Shown: positions 1-11,401, numbered from the stretch's first letter. The stretch is 37,076 bases of DNA from Gryganskiella cystojenkinii (GCA_015852425.1 JAAAIG010000224.1:622-37697), one strand, 5' to 3'. Numbers and translations are program-made. The notes: generated by a model not told the origin, from the sequence alone.

Positions 1-797
1 GGGGGGGATAGTCTTTTCTCAAGTGGACGTCCCGATCATCCCTTTCAATATCAATATTGGATATTTCTCCTGTTCGTGAAGGTCGATGAGAGGACAACAG
101 AGTACTTTCGACTCCAGGATATATTCTACGCTTAGTGTATGTGGTGATCGAATCATCGGTTCCACTGTGTTCTAGGCATTTTTTTTTTTTTAATTTCTAA
201 AATTCTTGAAGCTTGCGATTAGCGACACGCAAGTAGGAAATGCCTCAACCGTATTTTATAGCGCTCCACCATGCAAGGGATGACTAATCTTGCGATCGGC
301 CGATTCGCTGATGTCAAAAATGTCTTTGAAAGAAGCTCCTGGCTTATTAGATTTTGTCCGCATCCGACTGATGGCCGAACTCGCTTTCTGCTTTATCGTT
401 TTTGCTATGCGAAAAGCATCTCCGGTAGGGCGACTTGGGTCCTTGGTGGTAATGCCGCCTCCTTTTTTGGCAACGAAGTAGATGACGAAATGCCACTTTC
501 GATGACGTCGAAGCGAACTTGACGAACTGATTTAAAAGGGTGCTATATCTTCAACATAGTTTCTTAAAGTTCAGCTAACAGATGTTATCGACATTCGGAG
601 AAAAAGATCCGTAAATTCTCCAGCTACGCGCTTTTGCACTGCTTTCCAACCGCGTTTCCTTGGCCCAAATTGGACAGCAGGTCAGAAGTAGGATGTCGAA
701 TGCATTTTTTTTTTATTTTTGCTGTTCTATTATTTGTTGCCGTCAAAGAACGAAGAGTTACAACACAGACTCTTTTATTCTGCTTTCTTTATTTTTT
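1..797. other. Left-edge region, mostly without a recognisable gene
   Basis: This stretch lies beyond the stop codon of the minus-strand kinase gene at 798, so its right part should hold that gene's 3' UTR. It has T-rich runs near 181-192 and 706-717. The only extended frame that reads like protein is a minus-strand one at 256-526, listed separately. I see no RNA gene or repeat. Confidence 0.4.
256..526 (-). CDS. Possible exon or gene fragment of unknown function
   Basis: On the minus strand one frame stays open from about 531 down to a TAA at 256-258, giving roughly 90 residues. It is basic and polar, with short stretches such as VAKKGGGITTKDPSRPTGDA and SFKDIFDISESADRK. The frame has no upstream ATG, but an AG at 527-528 could be a splice acceptor, which would make 256-526 a terminal exon. 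I could not find a convincing first exon between it and the kinase stop at 798. I do not recognise the sequence. It may be a remnant or a chance open frame, because both other minus frames are also fairly open here. Confidence 0.18.
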
Positions 798-2941
798 TTA
801 CAATGCCATGAATTCAGGTCGACGACGTCTAAACTCATTCAGCCGTTGGAGCGCATATTCGACATAGTCGAAATCGATGTCACTCTGAGTCGCTTGATGC
901 AATCCCCAGAGACCCCACATGATATGCGAGGTCAACGCAAACTTGTTGACCTCTTTATACATGCTATCCAGGATCTCGGCCTTGGTCACACCGCCACTGC
1001 CATCGCCACCAGCATCCTTCTTCTTTCTTGGTACCACATGTTCGTTCTCAGCTGCGCTGTTTCCGCCCTTGGTGGTGGTGGTCGCCTGATTTTGAGCAGC
1101 AGTAGCAGTAGTGTTTGCAGCAAGCTCTCCGTGGACAGCCTCCGCGACAGCCAATTCTTCCTTGAGGAACTCAGTTTGTTCAGTAGGGTGACGATGCTTA
1201 ATCGCGGCGGTGGCGGCCGAGGCAGCTGTCTTCGCAACGATGCTAAGACTGTCGTGCAATGTCTGCGAGATGGATTTGCGTTTCTTGGCGTACTTTTCCA
1301 TGTTGATCGCAGTCAAGTGGTATCCTGCCATGGCAATCTCGGCTTCCATGTAGGCCTCCAAAAAGTTGAGTTGCTCGGTCCTGGTTGGGTAACGGTCCGG
1401 GTGTAGAATGGAAGGCCGATCCGAGTGGTAATCTGCAGTCCATTCACAGAAATGGTTGGCGATATCAAATGCTCGGGTGTTGTATCCTGCATATTCAAAG
1501 TCAATGACGACCAACTCGCCATCCTCGTCCGTTGTCCTCAAGATGTTGCCGTATTGAGTCTAACAATCGAGAGTGAGGTTCAATCGAGAACAAAGGTTAG
1601 AAATGTTCTCGTAAAGTGAAACACTGAGGCTCCTAGCACAACAGTCAAATTAAGCTCTTACATCGTTATGCGCAAAGACGAGAGGTGAGTGAACGGCGAG
1701 CAACTCCCTATGAACCTCATCAATCTCGACCAACAATCTGTCAAAGTCCAGCTCTTCCAGATCGGCTTTTTTGGAGGGGTTCTTGGCGATAATCTTGTCG
1801 ATAGCAGCCTTTGCCAGGGGAATCCATTTCGCAATGTTCTCCTGGGACTGAGGAATAGTGCCCTCGGGTGGTGGAAAGACGTTGACAATATTGTGAAGCT
1901 CACACAGACGATGGGCAATATGACGAGAGGTCCTGGGGTCCCGAAGATCCTCCTTGGTCAGAGTCGTCGATTCCACATATTGTTCGAAGCGACCATTCTT
2001 GAAGATGCCCATAAGCGAGGGTCCAATGTCCATAGTCGAGAGGTTCTGAAGCCAGTGCAGTTCCTTCTCTCGAGAAAAGAGTGATTCCAGTCCGATGCCG
2101 TAGACGCGCAAGAGAATTTTGCGAGGTAAAGTCTCGCCTTCCCGAGAGGGTCCAGAGACGAGATAGATACAGTTGGTCATGGCTCCACTGATACGCTCGA
2201 GCTTCAAAGAGGTGTGCTCCGTGACCTCGGACCAATCTTGGATCTGCATCAGGTGCAACAACTCGAGCACACGCTTGGCCAACGCTTCGCCCTTCAATGA
2301 CCTATGGTGATTGCAGCACATGTGAGAAATGTGTAATAAAAGTAAAGCAGACGGTGGCACAAGAACACCATAATGGAGGTTCTCACGCGATCAACCCAAA
2401 AAACAGCCGAAGTTGACAAAAAAGGCTTATTTTTTTTTGATCCGCTGAGAGCCGTACATGGTGATAGAAAAGAAACCGTCACTTACAAGTCGAGCTCGAC
2501 ATCGTTCATGGTGGTAACGGGATCTGCATTCATGGCAGGAAGGACCTTGAGACCTGCAAGGCTGGACCTCTTGCTGAGAGGAGGGCGATGGGGAGTGTAC
2601 TGATGAAAGACGGCAGGCTTGTGCTTTTGCCATGGAAAGATGGACGAAGCTCTGGATTGACGGGCTGAGAAACCGAAATGCTTTTTAGAGCCGGAGAGAT
2701 GGATGGGGTCATCGCGAGGAGTCGTTGGGGGTGAATCCCGGTTGGTCTCCTTGGCTGCTTGGGAGGGAGTGTAGGCAGGGAGTCGGACGGGTTGTTGTTG
2801 CCATGAGGTCTCGACATAGAGACCGGTCGAGTCCTCGATGGGACCAGTCTCGTCGTCGTCCTCGCTGACTCGACGAGTCGAGTCGATCGTCTTTTGGTCG
2901 TGCGTGGGTGGTGGTGTCACTGTTTCGGCGGCAAATGTCAT
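798..2941 (-). CDS. Choline/ethanolamine kinase
   Basis: This gene encodes a 618-residue kinase expected to phosphorylate choline or ethanolamine with ATP, the first step of the Kennedy (CDP-choline) route to phospholipids in the cytosol. It has three exons: 2487-2941, 1662-2301 and 798-1559, with introns of 185 and 102 bp starting GTAAGT and GTAAGA; all junctions keep frame. The Brenner phosphotransferase motif is split by the second intron: H363-N-D365 ends exon 2 and N370 lies in exon 3. It is followed by the family motif VVIDFEYAGYNTRAFDIANH (D385, the metal-binding Asp) and the C-terminal GLWGL segment. Residues 1-150 are polar and low in complexity, as in yeast choline kinase. An Ala/Thr/Lys-rich insert interrupts the C-terminal lobe. 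Sequence alone does not tell choline from ethanolamine preference. The length is close to the 582 residues of yeast CKI1. Confidence 0.93.
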
Positions 2942-3594
2942 GGATTAGATTGTGATCAGATTAGGGGAGAGAGTGAGGACAGAGGGAACGTAATGGGGGT
3001 GTGAGTAAAGAAGAAGAAAGTAAAACGTTCTGTCCTACAACAAACCTAAAAAAGATCAAAAATCAGACTTTCCCCCAACCAAGTTCTGCTTCTCGTGTTG
3101 ACACATGCACGGATCCGACCTTTTTTTTTTTTTTTTTGGTGTGGACGAGTGGCCCCATCAACTAGCTACATGACAAGTCGAGACTCAGTCCTGCACAGTA
3201 ACAAGGTCATGCCGAGGGTAAGTAACCGTGCCCACACATGCCATTCTGATCGTCACCTGGTTTTTTGCCCCAACGAGAAAATCGGCCTCTCGTGAGACAC
3301 TCCACGATCTGGATTTACACCCCCCTTTTGTTGGCCAATAAGAGCAAGAGCGTTCGTTCCATATCATTCACAACTTTTGTCGCATGACAATAGATTTCGA
3401 TAAATTTTGGTGGCGAAAGTCCTGGCTGCTTCAGCCATGTACAACGATCGCGTGCGCTTTCCAGTGCAGAGTCATCTCACATGGTTCTCTTTCTCTCTTC
3501 CTTTCAATTATTCCTTTTTTTATTACTTAAACTGTCCACCCAATAAATACATGAAAGACGAAGGATCTCTTTTGCTTTCCATGAACCTTTGCTT
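2942..3594. promoter_or_regulatory. Intergenic region upstream of the choline kinase
   Basis: About 650 bp separate the kinase start codon from the stop of the next minus-strand gene. The first 90 bp read GA-rich on the plus strand (2965-3030), so they are pyrimidine-rich on the coding strand, a common feature of fungal promoters. A 20-base T run sits at 3120-3139. The right half should contain the 3' UTR of the NADAR gene; an AATAAA in the wrong orientation at 3542 is probably chance. No further gene was seen. Confidence 0.35.
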
Positions 3595-4194
3595 TCACAC
3601 ATCGCTGAGGTTGCCAAGGGCAATTGCGACTTCTTCATCAATCTCCTCTTGACTCATGCCCCTTATCTTCTCTCGAACCTCCATCAGAATAATTCCAAGC
3701 ATGTTCTTGCCCTTGCCATCACCACCATCAGCCCAGTACCTATCATTCTTTGTATGTTCTAAATTTCATAAAAGAGAGGTTAGAACCATCAATTGGTGAA
3801 ATCAGATATTAAAAACTTGGTACCATTAATCGACGAAACAACACTCACCAACGAGGTATCGCTCCTCAGTCCCAAGTAGCACCTTGGCCAGACTAGGATG
3901 CTGCAAAAACTTCTGCAACACACAGTCCCTCATGATATCATCCTTGACGTCTTCCCAATCCGGTCGCAGGGGCCAGGATCGGTTTCGGCCCATTTTGGCA
4001 GCATTTCCAGCGGTGTCTGTGATACGGATCAGTTCCACATACTTTTTGTCTTCAAGATGGGCAAACTTTTGAGCTTGAAAATAATGCTCGGTCGTGGGCC
4101 ACTCCCCACCGCCGAGTCTGAACGGGGCATACCAAAAGTTGGAGAATTCGCCATACGCGTCCCCTTGACGATAAAAGTTGAGCTGGTCTTTCAT
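3595..4194 (-). CDS. NADAR-domain protein (YbiA-like N-glycosidase)
   Basis: This is a 169-residue protein made almost entirely of one NADAR domain, the family of E. coli YbiA. Members cleave N-glycosidic bonds in riboflavin-pathway intermediates or, in some cases, ADP-ribose derivatives. Two exons, 3849-4194 and 3595-3758, are joined across a 90-bp intron (GTGAGT...TAG) and complete a codon between them. The start of the domain is typical: residues 8-50 include FSNFWYAPF, a conserved WPTTEHYFQAQKF block and a lysine-rich helix. The second exon supplies the conserved DRYWADGGDGKGKNMLG segment and ends in an acidic helix. The start is the first ATG, with the domain beginning directly after it. 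The intact motifs suggest an active enzyme, but the true substrate in fungi is unknown to me. Confidence 0.9.
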
Positions 4195-5896
4195 GATCGT
4201 GTATAAGGTCTAAGAATGGGGATGGATATAAAGATGACAGTTCGAGGAGGAGCAAAGAGTGGTTGTTGGAAACGATAAAAGAGTGAAGAAAGAGAGGGGA
4301 AGGTGAGGTCAATTGACATGGCCTCTTTATACTCATTGTCAAGCACAGCCCATATGGTCGCATTGGCTCGTTTGACGCGCGCAGCAAATACCAGCTGTCG
4401 CAGTACTTTGCAATACAGCAGCTCTTTTCTGTTCCGTTGGTACTGCCGCAGCACTTATGACTTGTTATGAGTGCCTTGTGTGGGGCTGAGCAGAGACTGT
4501 TACCTGCGCTTCGGGGTTGTTTCGGGGGTTTTGTATATGATGAACAGTTTGCTCGTGTGAATGTCGTGAAATGCTCTTTGAAGGTCAAATGTGAGACGAA
4601 AAGTGAAAAGATGGCAATGCGCACATGGACAGCTGAACCTTTTGTGGCCTTCGTGAGGCTGTGTCACCAAGACCCAAATTGAAAGCTTTTCGGTCACTTA
4701 ATTGGTGACAACAGTGTTGACATCCTCCCCCTCCCCTCTCAAAAAAAACATACGCCTGGCCACCCAAGAAGTGATAGAGAAGTTCTCTTTCAACAGACAC
4801 ATTCTCTTTATTTGCTTTAATTCAAATCCTCGGGTTACTTAGAGATAAACGTTTGTCAGGTGTCTGCTGCTTACGGATTAGATCAGTGCCAGTAATAAGG
4901 CCAAAGAGCAAAAGGAAGCATGCAGCAATATTGGATCAGAGCAAATGCGCTTTTTTCTTTGGCAAAGATGCTTTTTGATGATGCGAAAGGAGCACTAAAT
5001 GAAAAAAGGCACCAAAACTAAGCCCTCGCTCTACAACCAACAAACAAGCGTCTACGGAGCACGAACACACCCGTCGATTGTCAGCAAAACGGAAATCAAA
5101 TCTCGAGAGCAGCAGGCACAAATTTTTCTACCTGCAAGGTTTCTCCCATTAGGGACCTTGAGAGTCATAAAAAAATACTTCAAGCCCCGATTAGCATTTT
5201 CTTTTCTTCAGAAAAGGGTTCAAAAACTGGTGGAGTTCTCGGGAACAAAAATCTGATCCCTCGAAACCACGGGTGAACTTCAAAGACACCAAACATCAAG
5301 GGAGGATTGAGCACATTGCTGAAAGGATTCTTGATCTGATGTGGACATTGCAGGTCAAGGAAGAAGTGGGGGGAGGTCGAGTGAGAGAAACAGAGGAAAG
5401 ATAAAAATACACACGCAGCACAGCGTGGGAGGTGGGAGGGGAAGAGAACCTCTGTTGACCTAGGTCGTCTTGTTTTCCCGATGGCCCTTCTGGTCGGAAA
5501 AGTGCTCTCAACCCCTCCAACCTTCTTTTCATCAAAGGAGAATTTTGTCTGTCCGCAAACAAAGCAACCACTGGTGGGTGCTCATCCAAACTGGTGCTTT
5601 TCCTCTTCTCTCATTCATTCATTACCACTTTCTTTTGTTTTTACCCTCTCTCTTTCTTTCACTTCTCATCCCTATTCGACTATACCCATCTCATCGTATA
5701 CATCCGTCTTTTCAACAGCTACTTCCCATTCACGCCTGTTTCTTGAAAAGGAAACCTCAGCTCGCACTTACGAAACTCAAGAGACCGGTTTTCTGGTGGC
5801 CCCTTTTTTCTCTTGGTCTAAACAAGCTCACTTCCAGTTCAAGTCCAAGGCTAAAGGCTCCCCTTTCCACTACGAAATATATAGCGCAGAGTGAAG
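4195..5896. promoter_or_regulatory. Divergent intergenic region between the NADAR and HUT1-type genes
   Basis: This 1.7-kb stretch separates two divergently transcribed genes. Next to the NADAR start, 4240-4310 is purine-rich on the plus strand. Next to the transporter start, 5592-5700 is strongly pyrimidine-rich, with runs such as CCCTCTCTCTTTCTTTCACTT. Both are the orientation expected for fungal promoter CT blocks. The middle, about 4500-5400, has only short open frames on both strands with no recognisable protein content. It could hide a non-coding transcript, but nothing in the sequence shows one. Confidence 0.4.
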
Positions 5897-7414
5897 ATGC
5901 TAAAGCTTGCTGCCTGTGTAGCTGGGTAAGTCGATATTTTACAACTTAGAAAACTTTTTTTTTCCTCTCGAGCAAACAGATAGATCGATCAGCTCTTTAT
6001 GCTAACCTATTTGGGGTTTTTTTGTCGACGTCTTATTAGCATCTACTCTTGCTTCCTCACATGGGGTTACTTTCAGGAAAAAGTCTCGACAACACCCTAT
6101 GGCGAGGATGCAGTCCGGTTCGAGTTCTTCATCTTTCTCAACATGATCCAAGCTCTCACTGCCTCGGCGACGGCATACATCTACTTACGTCTACAACGGA
6201 AACCGCTCGCCATGCCCTCAAGGATGTTGCTCGGCAAATATATCCAGGTTGCCTTCTCGAACGCGATCGCTTCCCCGTTCTCCTATGCGGCCCTGAGACA
6301 CATCGATTACCCAACCATGATCCTCACCAAATCCTGCAAGTTGATCCCAGTTATGATGATGAACATTCTCTTGTACAGGCGCCGCTTCCCGACCTACAAA
6401 TACGTCTGTGTTGGACTCATCACTGCTGGAGTCGCAGGATTCATGACCCTGGCACCCTTGGATGAGCACAAAAAGGAGGGCGCGGCCGAGAGTTCATTGC
6501 TGGGCATGTTCTTGGTTCTGATCAACTTGACGATCGACGGCGTCACCAACTCGACCCAGGATCAAATCTTTTCAACCTTCAAACAAGTAACTGGTCAACA
6601 GATGATGTGTTTTATGAACCTGTTCATGGCCGGATTCATGGGCGTCTGGTTGATCCTGAACCCGTTCACGAGCGAACTTGGCATGGCGCTGGCGTTCTGT
6701 CAAACTCACCCGGCGATTATGCGGGATATTGCGTTGTTTTGCTTCTGTGGCGCGATCGGACAATGCTTCATCTTTTATACCCTCGAACAATTTGGATCGC
6801 TCTCCTTGGTCACCGTCACGGTCACCCGCAAGTTGTTCACGATCATGGTCTCGGTCTTTGCGTATGGGCATATCCTGAACGTCAGTCAGTGGTTGATGGT
6901 CGCGGTCGTCTTCTCTGGAGTTGGGTTGGAGGCGTATGTGAAAAGGAATGAAAAGTTGGAAAAAATGGGTGATAATCTGCCCAAGCATTCACCCAAGCCG
7001 GACCAGCTCTCTTTCAGCCAAGTCGAGATGATGAAGAAGGACAAGATCGAGGGTCTCAACTCAAACTTTGTCGGCATGGCCTCTTCGTCCAACTTTGGCG
7101 TCGGATCCGGGCTGGCGCAATATGGACATGAGCTCTCGAATGGAAACAACACACATCTGTTGCAACCACCCACCCAGTTCTTGCACCCTTCATATCAACA
7201 ACATCCTCAACAACCACCACTACCCTACCAAGACCCTCATCACCAGGGCAACTACCAATACTCGACAACATCATCAACATCATCACCGCTGGACGATCAC
7301 TCTTCAGGGACAGGATCCATCCGTGCAGCCTACGTCAGTTCAAGTGCACCGAGCAAACAAACAATCGGAGGCGGAAGGCAACGAACTAGTGTTATTGCAC
7401 CAAAACGTCATTGA
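5897..7414 (+). CDS. HUT1: UDP-galactose/nucleotide-sugar transporter, HUT1 / SLC35B1 family
   Basis: This encodes a 467-residue multi-pass membrane protein of the SLC35B family, expected in the ER membrane. Yeast HUT1 is linked to UDP-galactose transport; the mammalian relative SLC35B1 is reported as an ER ATP/ADP exchanger, so the substrate is open. Exon 1 is only 29 bases (5897-5925), then a 114-bp intron, then 6040-7414. The splice rebuilds the family N-terminus MLKLAACVAGIYSCFLTWG. Residues 1-310 hold the hydrophobic transporter core, with motifs such as YPTMILTKSCKLIPVM and a late QFGSLSLVTVTVTRKLFT segment. Residues 311-467 are an unusually long polar tail rich in Gln, Pro, His and Ser, where most relatives end soon after the last helix. 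The last residues (PKRH) do not form a standard KKxx retrieval signal. Confidence 0.9.
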
Positions 7415-8082
7415 CTTTAAGAAAAAAAGAAGAGTCGGCCCTCCCCAACTACCACGACATGTACCTATATCATGACCAATAAATACCATAGAAAGACCTC
7501 ATGTAAAAAAGAAAAAAAGAATGCCCACTGTCATGCTGATTGAAATCTGCCAATGTCGCGGAGACCGATGCTCATAACAGCCCAAGAGAATTTCGTGCGC
7601 GTCTCCTTCAAAATACCACAAGTCTGACACAACCGGCGCCGGAGAGCAAAGACATTTGTTGAGGAAGATGTGTAAGAGCACCGACTGATTTTGTCGCAGT
7701 GGGAGCCTGGTACCACACGATCATCCTGGCATCGATTGATAAAGAACCTGACAGTGCCAGTCATTGGTCACCAGTGGGATGATAACTCGATGGACACAGC
7801 TGGCACAATATATTAGCCCACACAAATGACTCGTGCACCACAGCAGGTAACAGAGTATGAAAGGGAGGCCTCCAGATATGTCGGTTTGTAGATACTTAAT
7901 CGAGCGACGTTCTCAGTACTCCTAGTTTTCTACCACACACTCAAAAAGTGAGGCCGCCGGACCATTACACATCGTGTTTACAACCTCGTTTTAAGAGAGG
8001 TGGAGAAGTCATCTGTAAGTCGTTTTTCTCACCTCGAAATCGTACTTGCCATCATCGCTGCTCCACAATCAAGCGTTGAAAC
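7415..8082. other. Gene-poor stretch after the HUT1-type gene
   Basis: The first 100 bases include an AATAAA at about 7479, a likely polyadenylation signal for the transporter gene. From 7500 onward there are only short frames on both strands with no family I recognise. The sequence leads into the relic genes at 8083-9192 and may include their decayed downstream ends. Confidence 0.35.
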
Positions 8083-8746
8083 TTACAAGCCACGAATCAG
8101 CCGCACCATTGCTGTCTCGGCCGCCTTGTTGTGGCCATTCAGAATGTATTGTGCAAATTCTCCAAGTATCGTGTCACACTTCAGGACCAAGTAGCTCAGT
8201 CCCACCTCGAAGTAATGAGTCACCTCCATAAGGATGTTGGTCACCATCCCTTCGTCTTGATTTTGCGATACTGGCTCTTCAACGGTATAGCCTTCCACGT
8301 AATCTGCTCGAAGTCGAGGATGTCAGTTAACGACGTACTATTTCACAGTGTAAAATCTGCCAGCAAAAGCCAATATGGACAGTCATTGAGAAACAACAGC
8401 AACAAGCGACTATTCCGTACAGCACGGCACTGCACTCAGTCGATGTCAGCATCTGCTGACGCAATAGTTGGAGCAGTTTCTTCTCCAGGATACTTTCCTA
8501 GTCACTCTTGGTGTCGTCCAGATTGTCAAAATATGATTCAAGGAAGGGTCCAAGTAGCGATTCAAGTACGTGTATGCTTGAGTGTTCCAGAACTGTGACA
8601 TACTCGCAATCCCAGTTAAACGGTCTTGAGAGTTCGATTCCAAGAGGGAGTTTTCCAGTGTGCATGCAAAGGATCACGCAGAAAATGTCGCGTGGGTGAC
8701 AATTACTCGACTCCACAACAACATCACCGAAGCCTGTCTCGTTCAT
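8083..8746 (-). pseudogene. Decayed copy A of a repeated family (C-terminal/central fragments)
   Basis: Minus-strand fragments in different frames read like protein but are broken by stops and shifts. Around 8515-8592 one frame gives SQFWNTQAYTYLNRYL and an overlapping frame gives LLGPFLESYFDNLDD. Together they match the FW...YL...FLE(T/S)YF segment of copy B at 8998-9084, and the DNA of the two segments also aligns with a few small gaps. A further open segment lies at 8083-8298. Copy A is more decayed than copy B, and I cannot see the nuclease core in it. The assignment rests on the shared segment; the rest may belong to something else. Confidence 0.4.
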
Positions 8747-8777
8747 TCACCTATTTTCCACGAAAACACTCCTGGTG

Positions 8778-9192
8778 GCCCAGCTTGGTCCTGTCATCCT
8801 AGATTTGAAATGTCACGTTTGACGCACCCTTGCCCTCAAAAAGCAACAGGGATACCTCACTCCGTACGGCTACGGTTATAGTGGTGAAGTCGGGCACGAG
8901 CAGATCGAAGTCTGTGTTTCGACCATCCTGTTGTGCCTCCGTCCTATGAAAAGTGTAAGAGTAGGAGAGGCAGCACCTGCCTGCCACTTGTCGTGAACGT
9001 AATATTGCCGAAGTATGTTTCTAAGAAAGTTCTCAGCCATGATTTGAGGTAAGTGTCCTCGTTGCATGGTTGATCGCTCCAAAACTGACCACTGCTGGCC
9101 ATCAAGTTCAACACGGAGTGGAGGTTTGGGTCATTGGAAGGAGAAGCTCTCAAGCAAGTCCTGAAGGACTCTGGGCTCTCTCGTGCCAGCAA
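8778..9192 (-). pseudogene. Decayed copy B of a repeated family with a PD-(D/E)XK-like core
   Basis: Read on the minus strand, this relic starts with a polar segment. It continues with GQFWSDQPCNEDTYLKSWL and FLETYFGNITFTTSG (9084-8998). After a short break with a frame change comes FDLLVPDFTT, then VSLLLFEGKGA. A TAG at 8799-8801 and the heptad DDRTKLG (8798-8778) follow in the same frame. An Asp (codon 8889-8891) followed about 18 residues later by hydrophobic-E-x-K (E at 8835-8837, K at 8829-8831) fits the PD-(D/E)XK nuclease core. The order of blocks matches a high-copy family I remember from Mortierella proteomes, though I could not check this. The sequence breaks off soon after DDRTKLG, where copy A begins, so the two are tandem remnants. 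No intact product is possible here. Confidence 0.5.
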
Positions 9193-9807
9193 GTGCGCCT
9201 ACCAATGCACTTCACAGACAGTAACTTTCGGTAACCGGTCCACTTACTCCCTCGTCGCTTTACAAAGTGCGGCCCACGACTTGTCCTCAAGCTCCATATG
9301 CAACCCTCGAGTCTGGTGGCCCCCTCAACAAGGAATATAAAATCAACTTCCATGTCTAGAACATGATTATGATTAGAAGGATCTCACTCAGTCATTCTCT
9401 CTCTTACATCCAGCAAAAAATGCATCGTGATGAGGTGCTCCAGGCTCAATAAAGCGCGTCGATTCATCTCACACGCCAGCTTTTGTTTAATTATTTTGAC
9501 CCGTCTTGCGCCGTCTGCGTTGGAATAGTAGAGTCTTAGTGCAGTGCGAAGGACTACACAGCATCTTCCAGTTTTTTTTTTGGGTTATGAAACCAAATGA
9601 AGTGCTGTGAGAAGGTCGTCAGCATCCAAGGATGTGCTGCGAAGAAAATCCTCCAGAGACCAATAGACGATTCTTGTCGAGTTCATGTAAGGTGTGACTG
9701 GAATTTCACTCGGAAGCATGTCCAAGGCGCCAGTGAACACGGGGCATTGCAACATGCCCAGCGATTATCTTGATAGGAACGATATCGAAGAGGGTGTCCA
9801 CGAAGAC
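9193..9807. other. Low-information stretch between relics
   Basis: The part up to 9353 has a minus-strand open frame (9150-9353) that may be the decayed upstream part of copy B, but it carries no motif I can name. From 9354 to 9807 both strands are full of stops. Short T-rich runs occur near 9571. No gene, RNA or repeat structure was recognised. Confidence 0.3.
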
Positions 9808-10158
9808 TCAAAAGAGTTTGGTAGCTCCTCCACTAAATTTTTTACCAGATATGAGAACGTCCAACCGATCGACATGCATAGCTATCGTATTTGTGTGAAG
9901 TCCTATTCGTCGAGATGATACCTGCATGATCGTGAGTTGGTGTTCTTGGAATACCTGCTTCATGCGTCGCGTGAATGTGTCTGAGGCTTGTTCATCCTTC
10001 GCACACTCCACTGATTTAAGCAAGTGACGCTTCTCCACTTTCCGCTCCTTTACAGCCACGCTGCTCCTATTTCCTAAAGACACTTGTCGTTGCTCACGTT
10101 CAGCTTTGGTATAAGTTGTTTTGTCGTCCATAGTGCAGCCGCTTGTTTGTGGATTCAT
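9808..10158 (-). pseudogene. Unknown open-frame fragment, 116 residues
   Basis: From an ATG at 10158 this minus-strand frame runs to a stop at 9808-9810. It is highly charged, with KERKVEKRHLLKSVECAKDE followed by an amphipathic, less charged end (LHTNTIAMHVDRLDVLISGK). Composition looks protein-like rather than random, and neighbouring frames downstream (about 9600-9800) also show short protein-like pieces. I therefore think it is part of another broken gene rather than a small complete one. I do not recognise the family. Its setting, beside the two nuclease-like relics on the same strand, suggests it belongs to the same decayed island. Confidence 0.22.
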
Positions 10159-10821
10159 CCTGCACACTGAAGCTCCGAGAATAAGTTACTCATCCTTCGG
10201 CGCTGGACTCTCCTGGGTTCGTGTCCAAGAAATACTGCTGATTAGACAACATCGTCATAGTCACATCGACGATAGCGGTTAAAGTGTCTCCGGTGAACTA
10301 TCGAGAGAGAGAAGACAGAGCAACCGTATTGCCTTCAAAGGAAGGAAGAAAGAGAATCGAAGGCCATAATACGGCAAGCGTAGGAGTGGTGATTGGCAAG
10401 GCGAAGGACGAGTGGCAAAGATGAGCAATGTAGTCATGCGTGTGATTGACTGATGGCAGAAAGTGATGAGAATTGGGAGCGGGGGTCACAAGTCGCGTGT
10501 GCAATCAACTTTGTCTGCCTTTCGTTCCTCCATCATCACACGGACTTGCAACACAAACCACGAAACATACAGTAGGAACGCTGGGAAATGAAAAACATTA
10601 ACTAGAGTGTCGTCTTCGAGCAAATTCAAGACTGTGGTATGCCCGACCTCGCGGTTCGTTCATGAAAGAAAAGTGTCTCATTGTCGATTTCATGTCTAGA
10701 AGAAATGCGTCCATGGGGTGGTCATTTCGATAGGACTATATGGATATACTGCAATACAATCGATTTACGCGTAGATCCTTCTATCTTCGATTTGATACAA
10801 AAACCAAAAACAAAAAAAAAA
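10159..10821. other. Gene-poor stretch before the assembly gap
   Basis: Only short frames are present. A minus-strand frame at 10298-10504 is hydrophobic and proline-rich but has no recognisable motif. The sequence ends in an A-rich run (10806-10821) at the edge of the unsequenced gap, which probably caused the assembly break. Confidence 0.3.
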
Positions 10822-11401
10822 NNNNNNNNNNNNNNNNNNNNNNNNNNNNNNNNNNNNNNNNNNNNNNNNNNNNNNNNNNNNNNNNNNNNNNNNNNNNNNN
10901 NNNNNNNNNNNNNNNNNNNNNNNNNNNNNNNNNNNNNNNNNNNNNNNNNNNNNNNNNNNNNNNNNNNNNNNNNNNNNNNNNNNNNNNNNNNNNNNNNNNN
11001 NNNNNNNNNNNNNNNNNNNNNNNNNNNNNNNNNNNNNNNNNNNNNNNNNNNNNNNNNNNNNNNNNNNNNNNNNNNNNNNNNNNNNNNNNNNNNNNNNNNN
11101 NNNNNNNNNNNNNNNNNNNNNNNNNNNNNNNNNNNNNNNNNNNNNNNNNNNNNNNNNNNNNNNNNNNNNNNNNNNNNNNNNNNNNNNNNNNNNNNNNNNN
11201 NNNNNNNNNNNNNNNNNNNNNNNNNNNNNNNNNNNNNNNNNNNNNNNNNNNNNNNNNNNNNNNNNNNNNNNNNNNNNNNNNNNNNNNNNNNNNNNNNNNN
11301 NNNNNNNNNNNNNNNNNNNNNNNNNNNNNNNNNNNNNNNNNNNNNNNNNNNNNNNNNNNNNNNNNNNNNNNNNNNNNNNNNNNNNNNNNNNNNNNNNNNN
11401 N
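10822..11401. other. Assembly gap (580 N)
   Basis: All bases are N. The left edge is an A-rich run, suggesting a repeat or homopolymer that stopped assembly. Open frames drawn across this gap are artefacts. The gap length may be an estimate. Confidence 0.99.

Noticed and set aside
660..1406. Long plus-strand open frame of 248 codons
   Set aside because: It is antisense to the third exon of the choline kinase gene, whose frame carries catalytic motifs; the plus frame shows no domain.
8131..8598. Plus-strand open frame of 155 codons
   Set aside because: The minus strand of the same DNA matches the tandem relic copy at 9.0 kb; the plus frame has no such support.
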